From contig JBMNTU010000018.1 in assembly GCA_050945895.1 (NCBI GenBank), positions 1-26,033 on the forward strand: 26,033 nt of DNA. Reading direction: 5' to 3'. Positions 8,180 to 15,959 of this stretch are shown piece by piece. Each line of letters opens with the position of its first letter. The first letter of the stretch is position 1. Position numbers and translations under genes: made by a program. The stretch comes from JBMNTU01 sp050945895. GTDB lineage: Bacteria; Bacillota; Clostridia; Christensenellales; Christensenellaceae. The notes under the pieces are model-generated. The model was not told where the DNA came from. It was given only the letters and a program-made list of their open reading frames with translations, and made no database searches.

Positions 8180-8207
8180 AAAACCACGCCTTTTGTGGCG
8201 CGGTTTT
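8180..8207 (-). terminator. Probable terminator of the MATE gene
   Basis: Arms at 8180-8190 and 8197-8207 pair over 11 positions with one mismatch around a 6-nt loop. On the minus strand the stem ends in GGTTTTAC about 60 bases after the MATE stop codon. The T-run is short. Confidence 0.55.
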
Positions 8208-8264
8208 GAAATCGGAGTATTACGCATAAATAAACGAACTTTGCAGCGGCAACCGATAAAAAAG

Positions 8265-9650
8265 CTATAGGCCTGGCGGCGTAATGGCCGGGTTGTCCAA
8301 CGGCTTCAGGTATTTTTTATGAACATGCCGGAAAAACGACAAGCTGATGATGAGGGATACGCCTTCCGCAATGAGGAACGAATACCAAACGTTGTCCACG
8401 TTGCCGCTCAGGGAAAGAAAATATGCAACGGGGAGGATGATGAAAAGCTGCCTGCACAGCGAAACCAGCATGCTCAAAACACCGTTGCCCACTGCCTGGA
8501 ACGTACCGGACAGCACAATGCCCAGCGCCGCAAATGGGAAGCAAATGCTGATGATGCGCAGTGCATGCGTTCCAATAGCGAGCATTTCGGGCGAAGCGTT
8601 GAAAAAGCCAAGCAGCTGCGCGGGGAAAAACTGGAAGATCAGCAGGCCGATGAGCATAATGACAACCGCCAGAATAAGCGCAAATTTGATTGTGCCATAA
8701 ATACGCTCTTTTTTTCGTGCACCATAGTTGTAGCCCACAATGGGGATGAGCCCGTTGTTTAGCCCGAATACCGGCATGAAGATGAACGAGTTTAGCCGGA
8801 AGTATGCGCCCAAAACAGATACGGCGGCCTGCGAAAACTTGATAAGGATAAGGTTTAGGCCGGCAATCATCACAGAGCCGATTGCCTGCATGATAATTGT
8901 GGGGACGCCCACAACGTAGATTTCTTTGATGATCCGCCTGTTGGGGCGAAAGCCTTTAAAACGTAAAGAGACGTCCTTAACTTTTTTCCGGACGAAGTAA
9001 AACCCAAACACCATAGCGACAAGCTGTCCGGCGACGGTGGCAACAGCAGCGCCGGCGGCGCCCATTTCCGGAAAGCCAAGGTAGCCGAAAATCAGGATGG
9101 GGTCGAGGATGATGTTGATGACTGCGCCAATAATCTGGATAATCATGTTGTAAATGGTAACGCCTGTTGCCTGCATAATACGCTCACACATGACCTGCAT
9201 GAATACGCCGATGGAAAAAATTGTACAGATGGAGGTATATTCCGTACCCATCCGGATGACCTCTGCATCGCTTGTAAACGACTCGAAAAACATACGCGCA
9301 AAAAACAGGCCGAATATTAAGAAAGCAGCCCAACTGAGAATTCCCAGAAAAACACCATTGGATGCAGCGGCGTTTGCATCGTCGTAATGCTTTTCGCCAA
9401 GCCGGCGGGACAAAAGAGAGTTCATGCCCACGGCAGTGCCTATTGAAACGGCAATAATCAGCATTTGTATGGGGAACGCCAGCGAGACGGCGGTGAACGC
9501 CTGACTGCTGTACTGGCCGATGAATATGCTGTCTACAACATTATATAGCGCCTGCACCAGCATAGAGATCATCATGGGAACAGACATAGCGATCAATAGT
9601 TTTTTTACGGGCATTGTGCCCATTCGATTTTCTTTTCTGATATCATCCAT
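8265..9650 (-). CDS. MATE-family multidrug/cation efflux transporter
   Basis: This integral membrane exporter (461 aa) is the usual length for MATE proteins, with about 12 hydrophobic helices in two halves. Family-like stretches include SVPMMISMLVQALYNVVDSI near the start, FPIQMLIIAVSIGTAVG in helix 2, a conserved DPILIFG after helix 5, and a second-half repeat beginning GVPTIIMQ. MATE proteins use Na+ or H+ gradients to expel cationic drugs or metabolites; the substrate here cannot be told. The start ATG has only a weak ribosome binding site (GGATGG about 10 bases upstream); an internal ATG at codon 10 is an alternative. It is a single gene, divergent from the methyltransferase gene. Confidence 0.92.
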   Translation of the reverse strand: MDDIRKENRMGTMPVKKLLIAMSVPMMISMLVQALYNVVDSIFIGQYSSQAFTAVSLAFPIQMLIIAVSIGTAVGMNSLLSRRLGEKHYDDANAAASNGVFLGILSWAAFLIFGLFFARMFFESFTSDAEVIRMGTEYTSICTIFSIGVFMQVMCERIMQATGVTIYNMIIQIIGAVINIILDPILIFGYLGFPEMGAAGAAVATVAGQLVAMVFGFYFVRKKVKDVSLRFKGFRPNRRIIKEIYVVGVPTIIMQAIGSVMIAGLNLILIKFSQAAVSVLGAYFRLNSFIFMPVFGLNNGLIPIVGYNYGARKKERIYGTIKFALILAVVIMLIGLLIFQFFPAQLLGFFNASPEMLAIGTHALRIISICFPFAALGIVLSGTFQAVGNGVLSMLVSLCRQLFIILPVAYFLSLSGNVDNVWYSFLIAEGVSLIISLSFFRHVHKKYLKPLDNPAITPPGL

Positions 9651-9740
9651 TATTACTCAACCATCCGTTTATATACTTGCCTTTTCAAACTTATACAGTA
9701 TAACAGAAAATAAAAAAATTCGCACCATTTTTTGAAGAGG

Positions 9741-9769
9741 ATGACACAAAAGCTTTTTTTTTGTATAAT
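9741..9769 (+). promoter_or_regulatory. Sigma-A promoter of the homocysteine methyltransferase-like gene
   Basis: ATGACA (9741-9746), a 17-base spacer and TATAAT (9764-9769) are seen. It lies about 50 bases before the start codon. Confidence 0.85.
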
Positions 9770-9774
9770 GTAGC

Positions 9775-9790
9775 ATAATCAAGTGATTAT
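9775..9790. promoter_or_regulatory. Inverted repeat at the transcription start, candidate operator
   Basis: ATAATC and GATTAT form a perfect 6-bp dyad around a 4-base spacer. It sits 6 bases after the -10 box, over the expected start of transcription, where a repressor would block initiation. No regulator is encoded beside it. Confidence 0.4.
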
Positions 9791-9819
9791 ATTGGTAATA
9801 TTTTAAAGGGGTTGTTGTT

Positions 9820-11085
9820 ATGAGCAAATTCATCCGCAAGCTGTCGGAAGGCGTGATGCTTTACGACGGGGCAAAAGCAACTGTTTTGCAAGGCAGGGGG
9901 CTGCAAACGGGCGAATGTGCCGAATACTGGAACATTAAAAAACCCGAAGCCGTCGAAGAAGCCTATCGCAGTTATATTGATGCCGGTTCAGACCTGATTC
10001 AGACAAATACATTTTGTGCAAACAGTGTGTTTTTAAAACAGCAGGGCCTGTATGACAAGCTATACGAAATCAATTATGAAGGCGCTGCGCTGGCGCTGGC
10101 ATGTGCAAAGGGACGCGCCTTGGTGGCCGCTGCGGTTGGGCCGCTGGCAGTACAGCTTTACCCAAAGGGAGAGCTTTGCTTTGAAGATGCGGTGGCGACA
10201 TTTAAAGAGCAGCTTCGGCCATTGCTGGATGCTGGCATTTCTATAGTTCACTTTGAGACGTTTACAAACCTTGCAGAAATGCGGGCGGCAGTCATTGCGG
10301 CGCGTGAGTTGGGCGTGAACGACATTATTGCGAGCATGGTATTTTCCGGAGGGAAAACAGCATGCGGAAATACGCCGGAAACATGTGCCATTACCTGTGA
10401 GGCAGCTGGTGCGCAAGTTGTGGGGGCAAATTGCATGGAAGGGGAGGACGAGCTTTTGCAGGTGGTCCGCAGCATGAAAAAGGTGACGGATCTTCCGATT
10501 GTTGCAAAGCCAAGCGCGGGCCTGCCCGAAATGCAAAACGGACAAATGGTTTATCCTGTTTTGCCGGAAGAGTTTGCCAAGCTTGCCGAAACGCTGACAG
10601 AAGAGGGAGTCCGGCTTTTTGGCGGCTGTTGCGGGACCGGTCCGGTACATATCCAAAAAGCACGCGGCGGATTGAACGGGAAAATACCGGCGGGAAGGAA
10701 GACGGATGTAGGGGCGTTTTTTTGCTCCGCCAGAGAGCATACCGCTTTTTCGCCAAACATTCGCCTTGCGGAGCTGGGACTTTGCAACAGCGGCCTGATA
10801 GAAAACATCAAAGACGGAGATTATTATTGCCTGATGGACGCACTGCCCGACCGGACGGAACAGGCGGATGCGCTGCTGCTCAACTTCGAAGATGCAAAGC
10901 TGGATTTTGATGTGGCATCGTTTTGCGCGGCGCTTGCAACGTACAGCCATAAACCGGTTGTGGTCAACGCTGTCCGTACAGATGTTGCAGAGGCGTTTTT
11001 GCGTTATTATTGCGGGCGTGCAGGAGTGATTGGCCCGGCAGATATTTACGACGCATACGGCGCATTTGTGATGAGCGGGTTTTAA
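9820..11085 (+). CDS. Homocysteine S-methyltransferase-like protein with degenerate C-terminal domain
   Basis: Residues 1-300 form a homocysteine-binding TIM barrel like the first module of cobalamin-dependent MetH or BHMT. The zinc ligands are present: Cys205 in GANC and Cys270-Cys271 in GGCCGT, matching in position my memory of the T. maritima MetH fragment. Residues 300-421 (ALLLNFEDAKLDFD, KPVVVNAVRTD, AGVIGPADIY) vaguely resemble part of a pterin-binding domain, but it is too short to be complete. There is no cobalamin-binding or activation domain. The protein could be a methyltransferase using a separate corrinoid or pterin protein, or another thiol methyltransferase. AAAGGGG lies 8 bases before the ATG. 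It has its own promoter and stands alone; the next gene has a separate upstream region. Confidence 0.85.
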   Translation: MSKFIRKLSEGVMLYDGAKATVLQGRGLQTGECAEYWNIKKPEAVEEAYRSYIDAGSDLIQTNTFCANSVFLKQQGLYDKLYEINYEGAALALACAKGRALVAAAVGPLAVQLYPKGELCFEDAVATFKEQLRPLLDAGISIVHFETFTNLAEMRAAVIAARELGVNDIIASMVFSGGKTACGNTPETCAITCEAAGAQVVGANCMEGEDELLQVVRSMKKVTDLPIVAKPSAGLPEMQNGQMVYPVLPEEFAKLAETLTEEGVRLFGGCCGTGPVHIQKARGGLNGKIPAGRKTDVGAFFCSAREHTAFSPNIRLAELGLCNSGLIENIKDGDYYCLMDALPDRTEQADALLLNFEDAKLDFDVASFCAALATYSHKPVVVNAVRTDVAEAFLRYYCGRAGVIGPADIYDAYGAFVMSGF

Positions 11086-11112
11086 GTTTTTGTAAAAATG
11101 CTTACGATGGCT

Positions 11113-11140
11113 TTGCTTGGAAAATGATTGATGATATGAT
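11113..11140 (+). promoter_or_regulatory. Possible promoter of the binding-protein lipoprotein gene
   Basis: TTGCTT (11113-11118), a 16-base spacer and TATGAT (11135-11140) are seen, about 80 bases before the start codon. An alternative -10 is TATAGT at 11140-11145. Confidence 0.45.
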
Positions 11141-11218
11141 ATAGTATATTTTCGAATGCTGGCGCTGCGGGGGAATGTGCGCCGGTGAAAACGAATGGGT
11201 GTAAGTTTGGAGTATGGT

Positions 11219-12667
11219 ATGAAAAAGATATTGTTGGTTGTTTTGACTGTGGCGTTTGGGCTTTTTGCTTTTGTGGGCTGCGGGGGGCAGTCGCCGGAAG
11301 AAACGGCGGAAATAACGCCCGAAGCAGTTGCAACGCCCACGCCCGAGCCCACGCCGCCGCCCGATACGGTTCCCGAAGGAATGCAGGGTGAAAAGCGCAT
11401 TGCCGTCATTGGCCTTGCAAGAAATAGTGCAGATATGGACTATATCAGGCAGTTGATGGAGGGGGCAAAAAAGGAAGGCGAAGCATTCGGCTTTGAAGTG
11501 GCGACGTTTTTGGCGGACGGGCAGGAAAACCTGGCCCAGGAAGTAATCACGCAATGTATTGGCGCGGGGTATAACGGGTTTATTGTTTCGGAAGACGCCG
11601 CAATTTACAGCGACCTTACGCCTGCGCTGTCGCAGGGGTTCAGCGTGGTGACCTTTGGATCGCTTTCCAACCAACCGGTCGTTGCAAAGACCGAAGGTGT
11701 TGCATCGGTCAATATGGATGAAGCGCTGCTGGCACAAGCATCGTTGGACAATATGACCGGATATTTCGCCAAAGATGGGATACGCGTAATCCGGGTAAAG
11801 CCGACGACCGAGCCGGCAGGAATGGAAGAGGCTTATGCGGCGCTTGAAAGTGAAGGAAAGCTATCGACGCTGGAAGTAGTCACGGACGAGGAAGAACCGC
11901 TGGGAACCGCTACACCGGCAGCGACGTCGCTGGAGTCCGCCGACCCGGGGGCGAGCGCATCACCTTCTCCTTCGCCGGAGGTAAGCACGGCGCTGGAAGA
12001 GGACGAAAGCGACTCGGAAAAAACGGGTGAAGGCGAGGAAAACGAAACAGAAGAGGGGCCGGAAGAATCGGCGGAAATTGAAACGACAACAGATGTCGCC
12101 AGGAAAATATTGGCGCTGCTGCCCAAATACCCTTCCGGAAACATAGATGCGGTTTGGTGCCCCGACGCTGCGAAGGCCGTGCAGGTGACGCAGATGCTTA
12201 TTGACGCAGGGCGGACGGATATCAAGGTGTTTTCGACCGGCGTATCCGAAAGTGTGATAAACATGATGCGGCAAAACCCGGAGATGTGGATATCTACAGT
12301 GTCGGTGAGCCCGGCGACGGAAGGCGTTTTGTGTATGCGGCTTTTGGCAAAGATGTTTGGAAATGACGATCCGCCGATGGAATATTCGGTATCCGGAATA
12401 TTGATTAAAGCGGCCGACTTTGAGGAAGAAACGTATTATACGACGCTGGCGGCGGTCATTCCAAACTGGGGCGAAGCGCCCTACGAGGAAGAATATCTGA
12501 ATACGCCGTGGATGGACAAGTTGCGTGAACAGCATGGCGCATTGCAGGAGCCGGAGGAGTCGCCCGAAGAGACGGGGGAAGAGCCGTCCACGGAGGATGA
12601 AGCGTCCGGCGGGGAAGAACAGCCGTCTGAAAACGAAGAATCGACAGGAGACGGCGAAGAGGAATAA
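11219..12667 (+). CDS. Periplasmic-binding-protein-like lipoprotein with acidic insert and tail
   Basis: This is a predicted membrane-anchored, outward-facing lipoprotein of 482 aa. The signal peptide ends in a lipobox with Cys21 (FVGC). After a Thr/Pro-rich linker, residues from about 58 resemble a type 1 sugar-binding fold (KRIAVIGLARNSADMDYI, GYNGFIVSEDAAIYSDL, IDAVWCPDAAKAVQVTQML, IKVFSTGV). About 65 residues near 223-290 are a Ser/Pro- then Glu-rich low-complexity insert between the two lobes, and the last 40 or so residues are another acidic tail. I chose ATG at 11219 because TTTGGAG lies 6 bases upstream and the signal peptide begins there. No ABC permease or ATPase is adjacent, so it may be an orphan solute receptor or a sensor rather than a transporter component. 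Ligand unknown. Confidence 0.8.
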   Translation: MKKILLVVLTVAFGLFAFVGCGGQSPEETAEITPEAVATPTPEPTPPPDTVPEGMQGEKRIAVIGLARNSADMDYIRQLMEGAKKEGEAFGFEVATFLADGQENLAQEVITQCIGAGYNGFIVSEDAAIYSDLTPALSQGFSVVTFGSLSNQPVVAKTEGVASVNMDEALLAQASLDNMTGYFAKDGIRVIRVKPTTEPAGMEEAYAALESEGKLSTLEVVTDEEEPLGTATPAATSLESADPGASASPSPSPEVSTALEEDESDSEKTGEGEENETEEGPEESAEIETTTDVARKILALLPKYPSGNIDAVWCPDAAKAVQVTQMLIDAGRTDIKVFSTGVSESVINMMRQNPEMWISTVSVSPATEGVLCMRLLAKMFGNDDPPMEYSVSGILIKAADFEEETYYTTLAAVIPNWGEAPYEEEYLNTPWMDKLREQHGALQEPEESPEETGEEPSTEDEASGGEEQPSENEESTGDGEEE

Positions 12668-12675
12668 CACAAATC

Positions 12676-12708
12676 AAAAAGCCGGGCGGCCATCCGCCCG
12701 GCTTTTTT
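12676..12708. terminator. Bidirectional terminator between convergent genes
   Basis: A perfect 14-bp stem (12676-12689 with 12694-12707) and a 4-nt loop have an A-run before and a T-run after. It can serve the binding-protein gene (+) and the VWA lipoprotein gene (-). Confidence 0.95.
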
Positions 12709-12722
12709 GTTGCTGTAGGTGT

Positions 12723-14375
12723 TTATTCGTAGTAATAGTACATCAGGTCGCTGTATGTGGCGACAAGTTCCAAAAAGCCCTGCCGGTAGCCGCCTGTATC
12801 GCTTCCGAGGTTTGCCCCCGCGATGCTCATAACCGTATAGGGGTCTGCGCCTGCCGCATATTCGGAGGAGCGGAGCTGACCGCCGAATTCTGCCACGGCG
12901 CATGCGAAGTTATAATCGGAGCTGTTTTGCAGCGCGATGCGGTCGTAGGTGACGGGAGCAAGAATCAGGTTGCTTTGGTTGCCGCCCGGGTACTTGTAGC
13001 GCAGGCGCACTTCGAATAGCTCGTCCGCATATTCGCCCGTGCCTGCAGGAACCATCACTTCGTCCGTATTGCCGCCGTATTTGAGGTTGCTGCCGGAATA
13101 GCTGCCCGTATCGTACAGTTCCAGCTCGAACAGCATGACAACGTCCGTGCCCACGCCAATCTCGCCCGCGTCCTTTGTATCGTCATCAAAGTCCTTGTCC
13201 TGGAGCTGGCGGTTTTCGTAGCCGATCAGCCGGTAGCTTTTGACGTTTTCGGGGTTGAACTCCACCTGTGCCTTAACGTCGTCCGCGATGGTGAAAAGGT
13301 TGGAGCCAAGCTCTTCTACCAGTACCTTGTTGGCAGTGCTGACGGAGTTGATGTAGGAATAGTTGCCGTCGCCGTTTTTGGCCAGCGTTTCCATTGTAGA
13401 ATCCTGGAGGTTGCCCGTGCCAAAGCCGAGCGCGCTCAGGTAGATGCCGTTATCGCGCTTGGTGCTGATAAACTGTTCCAGCTCTTCGACGCCCGAAAGG
13501 CCCACGTTGAAATCGCCGTCGGTGGCAAGGACGATGCGGTTGTTTCCGCCGGGGATAAAGTTTTTCTCTGCCAGCTGGTAAGCGGTGTGGATGCCCTGCG
13601 CACCTGCTGTAGAGCCGCCTGCTTCCAGGTTGTAGATGGAGGCGAGGATCCGGTATTTATCGCTGCCTTTGGCACTGTCGAGCACCACTGCCGAACTGCC
13701 GGCATAGGTAACGATGGATACGCGGTCGTCCGCGTCAAGCGTTTCTGTAAGAAGGGTAAAGGCTTCCTTTAAAAGCGGGAGCTTGTCGTAGGAATCCATC
13801 GACCCGGATGTATCGATCAGAAACACGAGGTTGCTGGCGGGAAGCTCGCTTTTGTCGACATCCTGCGCCTTAACCCGTACAAAAGCCATGTGTTTGCTTT
13901 CGTCAAACGGATTTTTGCCGATTTCGGTGTAGATGCCAAAGGGGTGCTCGCCGATTTCTACATTCGAATCGTAATTGAAATAGTTGATCATTTCCTCTGT
14001 TTTTACAGCGTCTTCCGGCGGAAGAGAGCCGCTTTGCAGGTAGCGCTCTACATTGGTATACGAAGCGGTATCTACTTTGAGCGAGAAGGTGATGACCGAA
14101 TCCTGCTCGACGGGCTTTTCGGAATTTTCGTCGATGGGGATGTACGATTCGCCGGTATAGCCGCCCGATTCGTTGTAATAATCGCCGGGTACAGCTGCGT
14201 AGTCTTCTGCGGGGGCTGCGTCGTAGCTGTCTTCCGGCGCAGTGCTGAAGATGGCCTCTTCCGACGCCGCATAAGATTCCATAGGGACTTCGGAACGCGC
14301 CGCGCAGGACGCAAGCAGCACTCCCATTACTATAGCCATTGTTACCGCAATCAATCTTTTCATCATTTTTCCCAT
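12723..14375 (-). CDS. von Willebrand factor A domain lipoprotein (YfbK-like)
   Basis: This outward-facing lipoprotein (550 aa) has a signal peptide with lipobox Cys24 (LLASC), then a Tyr/Glu/Ala-rich linker to about residue 80. A vWF_A-associated N-terminal segment (VDTASYTNVERYLQSG) follows, then a VWA domain with the metal-ion-dependent adhesion motif DTSGSM at 188-193. A DUF3520-like C-terminus (ALQNSSDYNFACAVAEFGG) closes it, in the same order as E. coli YfbK. VWA domains bind protein partners through a divalent metal. I chose ATG at 14375 because AGGAGG lies 8 bases upstream. It is the third gene after a sigma and an anti-sigma factor, with a 109-base gap, so it is probably a member or target of that regulon. 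Its partner is unknown. Confidence 0.88.
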   Translation of the reverse strand: MGKMMKRLIAVTMAIVMGVLLASCAARSEVPMESYAASEEAIFSTAPEDSYDAAPAEDYAAVPGDYYNESGGYTGESYIPIDENSEKPVEQDSVITFSLKVDTASYTNVERYLQSGSLPPEDAVKTEEMINYFNYDSNVEIGEHPFGIYTEIGKNPFDESKHMAFVRVKAQDVDKSELPASNLVFLIDTSGSMDSYDKLPLLKEAFTLLTETLDADDRVSIVTYAGSSAVVLDSAKGSDKYRILASIYNLEAGGSTAGAQGIHTAYQLAEKNFIPGGNNRIVLATDGDFNVGLSGVEELEQFISTKRDNGIYLSALGFGTGNLQDSTMETLAKNGDGNYSYINSVSTANKVLVEELGSNLFTIADDVKAQVEFNPENVKSYRLIGYENRQLQDKDFDDDTKDAGEIGVGTDVVMLFELELYDTGSYSGSNLKYGGNTDEVMVPAGTGEYADELFEVRLRYKYPGGNQSNLILAPVTYDRIALQNSSDYNFACAVAEFGGQLRSSEYAAGADPYTVMSIAGANLGSDTGGYRQGFLELVATYSDLMYYYYE

Positions 14376-14484
14376 TTTTTCGTCCTCCTGTTGGGTTTCT
14401 AATAATAAGAACCCAGGGGACATTGAAAACATTACAGGTTTTCCGAATTTTTTTTAAAAACTTTTTTACCGACGCAAAATAGCG

Positions 14485-15201
14485 CTATATCAATATAGCC
14501 TCGCCCAACTCCATCAGCGTATTCAAATCGTGCTGGCAGGTAAGTGTATAGAGGATATCGTCTTCGGTAAACATAAGCACGCTGTAATCCGCCCCATATT
14601 TGCCGTAGGCTGTGTGGCCGCCAATATCGTATTCGTTGAGGTCGGCCGTATCGGGCAGGTCTGCATATTCAAGCGTCACGACGGCGTCATCCAGCTTTGT
14701 ATTGCTTAGATGGTAGATGGTTTGGCCGACATCCTGCTCTACCGCCGATATGGAAAAATTCTCGGGGAGCTCGGCAGAAAGCGGAATGAGTGCGTCTTCA
14801 TAAACAGGCGTTTCCGCTTGGGCAGGCGCCTCTGCTTCGGATGCACCCGCTTCCTCCGCAGGGTATGCAGAAGCAGCTTCTTCTGGTGCGGCAGCCTCCT
14901 CTGCAACAGGCGGGTAGCTTTGGGAGGGCATGTTTTGGTAGAAGGTCGTCGTAACGAGGACGACAAGCAGGCAGGCTGCACCCGCTGCAAGTATGCCCCA
15001 AATGCGCGAATTTTTTTTGCGCTTTTGCGAGGCAACAAGTTGCTTGACTTTTGCGTCCAGCCCGGGCGTTATAGATTTTGTCCCCCGCTCGAGCTCTTCC
15101 ATTTCGCGATGGAGGTCTGCGCCGTATTGCTGCACATAGCCTTCCGCCATGCGGCGGAAAACGGCATCCATGCTTTCAGGCTCTTTCCGGCTCATGGACA
15201 T
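14485..15201 (-). CDS. Putative membrane-bound anti-sigma factor
   Basis: This 238-aa single-pass membrane protein has a cytoplasmic N-terminus of about 65 residues, a helix near 66-88 (IWGILAAGAACLLVVLV), an Ala/Glu/Pro-rich spacer, and an extracellular domain of about 100 residues resembling DUF4367-type domains. The role is inferred from the context: the gene overlaps the 3' end of the sigma factor gene by 26 bases, which implies translational coupling, and GGAGG lies about 6 bases before its ATG. The N-terminus has no HxxxCxxC zinc motif, so it is not a classical ZAS anti-sigma factor. An alternative start is ATG at 15195. It would hold the sigma factor inactive until an envelope signal is sensed. 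Confidence 0.75.
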   Translation of the reverse strand: MSMSRKEPESMDAVFRRMAEGYVQQYGADLHREMEELERGTKSITPGLDAKVKQLVASQKRKKNSRIWGILAAGAACLLVVLVTTTFYQNMPSQSYPPVAEEAAAPEEAASAYPAEEAGASEAEAPAQAETPVYEDALIPLSAELPENFSISAVEQDVGQTIYHLSNTKLDDAVVTLEYADLPDTADLNEYDIGGHTAYGKYGADYSVLMFTEDDILYTLTCQHDLNTLMELGEAILI

Positions 15202-15730
15202 ACCCCTCCTCCCTTAAAATAGTATGCAGCTTCTTTTTTGTCCGGTGCAGAAGGACGCCGACATGGTTTGGGCTGGTGCCCATTGTTTTGGCAATTTCTT
15301 TGTTGGACATATCGTAAGCATATTTTAAAATGAATACATTTTTGTACTCTTCGCCCACCTGCTCGAGCAGGTCGTATATTTCCTGCGTGGAAAGCGCGGA
15401 CACGACAGAGTTTTCCAGCTCGAAGCTGTCTTGCTGGTTTTCGGGCAGCTCTTCCGCCGGCTGGCCTGTTTTTTTCTTGAGCAGCGTAAGCGAGACGTTT
15501 TTGACGATGGTGACAATAAAGGCGATGCACTTGTTGCTTTCCGGGTCATCGATTTTGTCGAGATTTTTATAGATCCGCAAAAAAGCTTCGCTGGCGGCGT
15601 CTTCGGCCAGCATATAGTCGTGCAGGATACCGTAGGCCTTGTGCAGGAGCAGGCGCTTATACTTCGAATAGACCGTCTCGAATTTGTTTTTGTCGTCTTC
15701 GGTTTTAAAAGTAAGGACGAGAATAAACAA
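15176..15730 (-). CDS. ECF-type RNA polymerase sigma factor
   Basis: This 184-aa sigma-70-family protein has only regions 2 and 4. Region 2 is in LLLHKAYGILHDYMLAEDAASEAFLRIYKNLDKI and region 4, with a helix-turn-helix, in EEYKNVFILKYAYDMSNKEIAKTMGTSPNHVGVLLHRTKKKL (given here as two stretches at about 31-63 and 128-170). I chose the TTG at 15730 because AAAGGAG (15738-15744) is 7 bases upstream and the protein then begins at the usual distance from region 2; a longer frame to 15871 has no such site. It is first in a sigma, anti-sigma, VWA lipoprotein operon. Autoregulation is likely from family knowledge, but I could not identify a firm ECF promoter. Confidence 0.88.
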   Translation of the reverse strand: MFILVLTFKTEDDKNKFETVYSKYKRLLLHKAYGILHDYMLAEDAASEAFLRIYKNLDKIDDPESNKCIAFIVTIVKNVSLTLLKKKTGQPAEELPENQQDSFELENSVVSALSTQEIYDLLEQVGEEYKNVFILKYAYDMSNKEIAKTMGTSPNHVGVLLHRTKKKLHTILREEGYVHEPERA

Positions 15731-15959
15731 AGCGGCACTCCTTTTGTGCGTATTTCTGCTTTCGATAATAATAACTTTGCGTTTCGCAAAAATATTACAA
15801 TTATTACACAAATAAAATAGAAATAAATGATTCTTTTCATATAGCTTAGTGGAACGGCGAAAAAACGTCAAGTAGGTGAAAGTGGGTTTATAAAAACGGA
15901 TATGGTATTATTATTAATAGAAGCTTATTGTTAAAAATGACAGTGAGGATGGAACCCGA

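Noticed and set aside
10060..11409. 449-codon open frame antisense to the methyltransferase and binding-protein genes
   Set aside because: Its product has no domain resemblance and spans two real genes and their intergenic region.
15176..15871. Longer sigma factor from the start at 15871
   Set aside because: The extra 47 residues look non-family, and TTG 15730 has a good ribosome binding site at the right distance.
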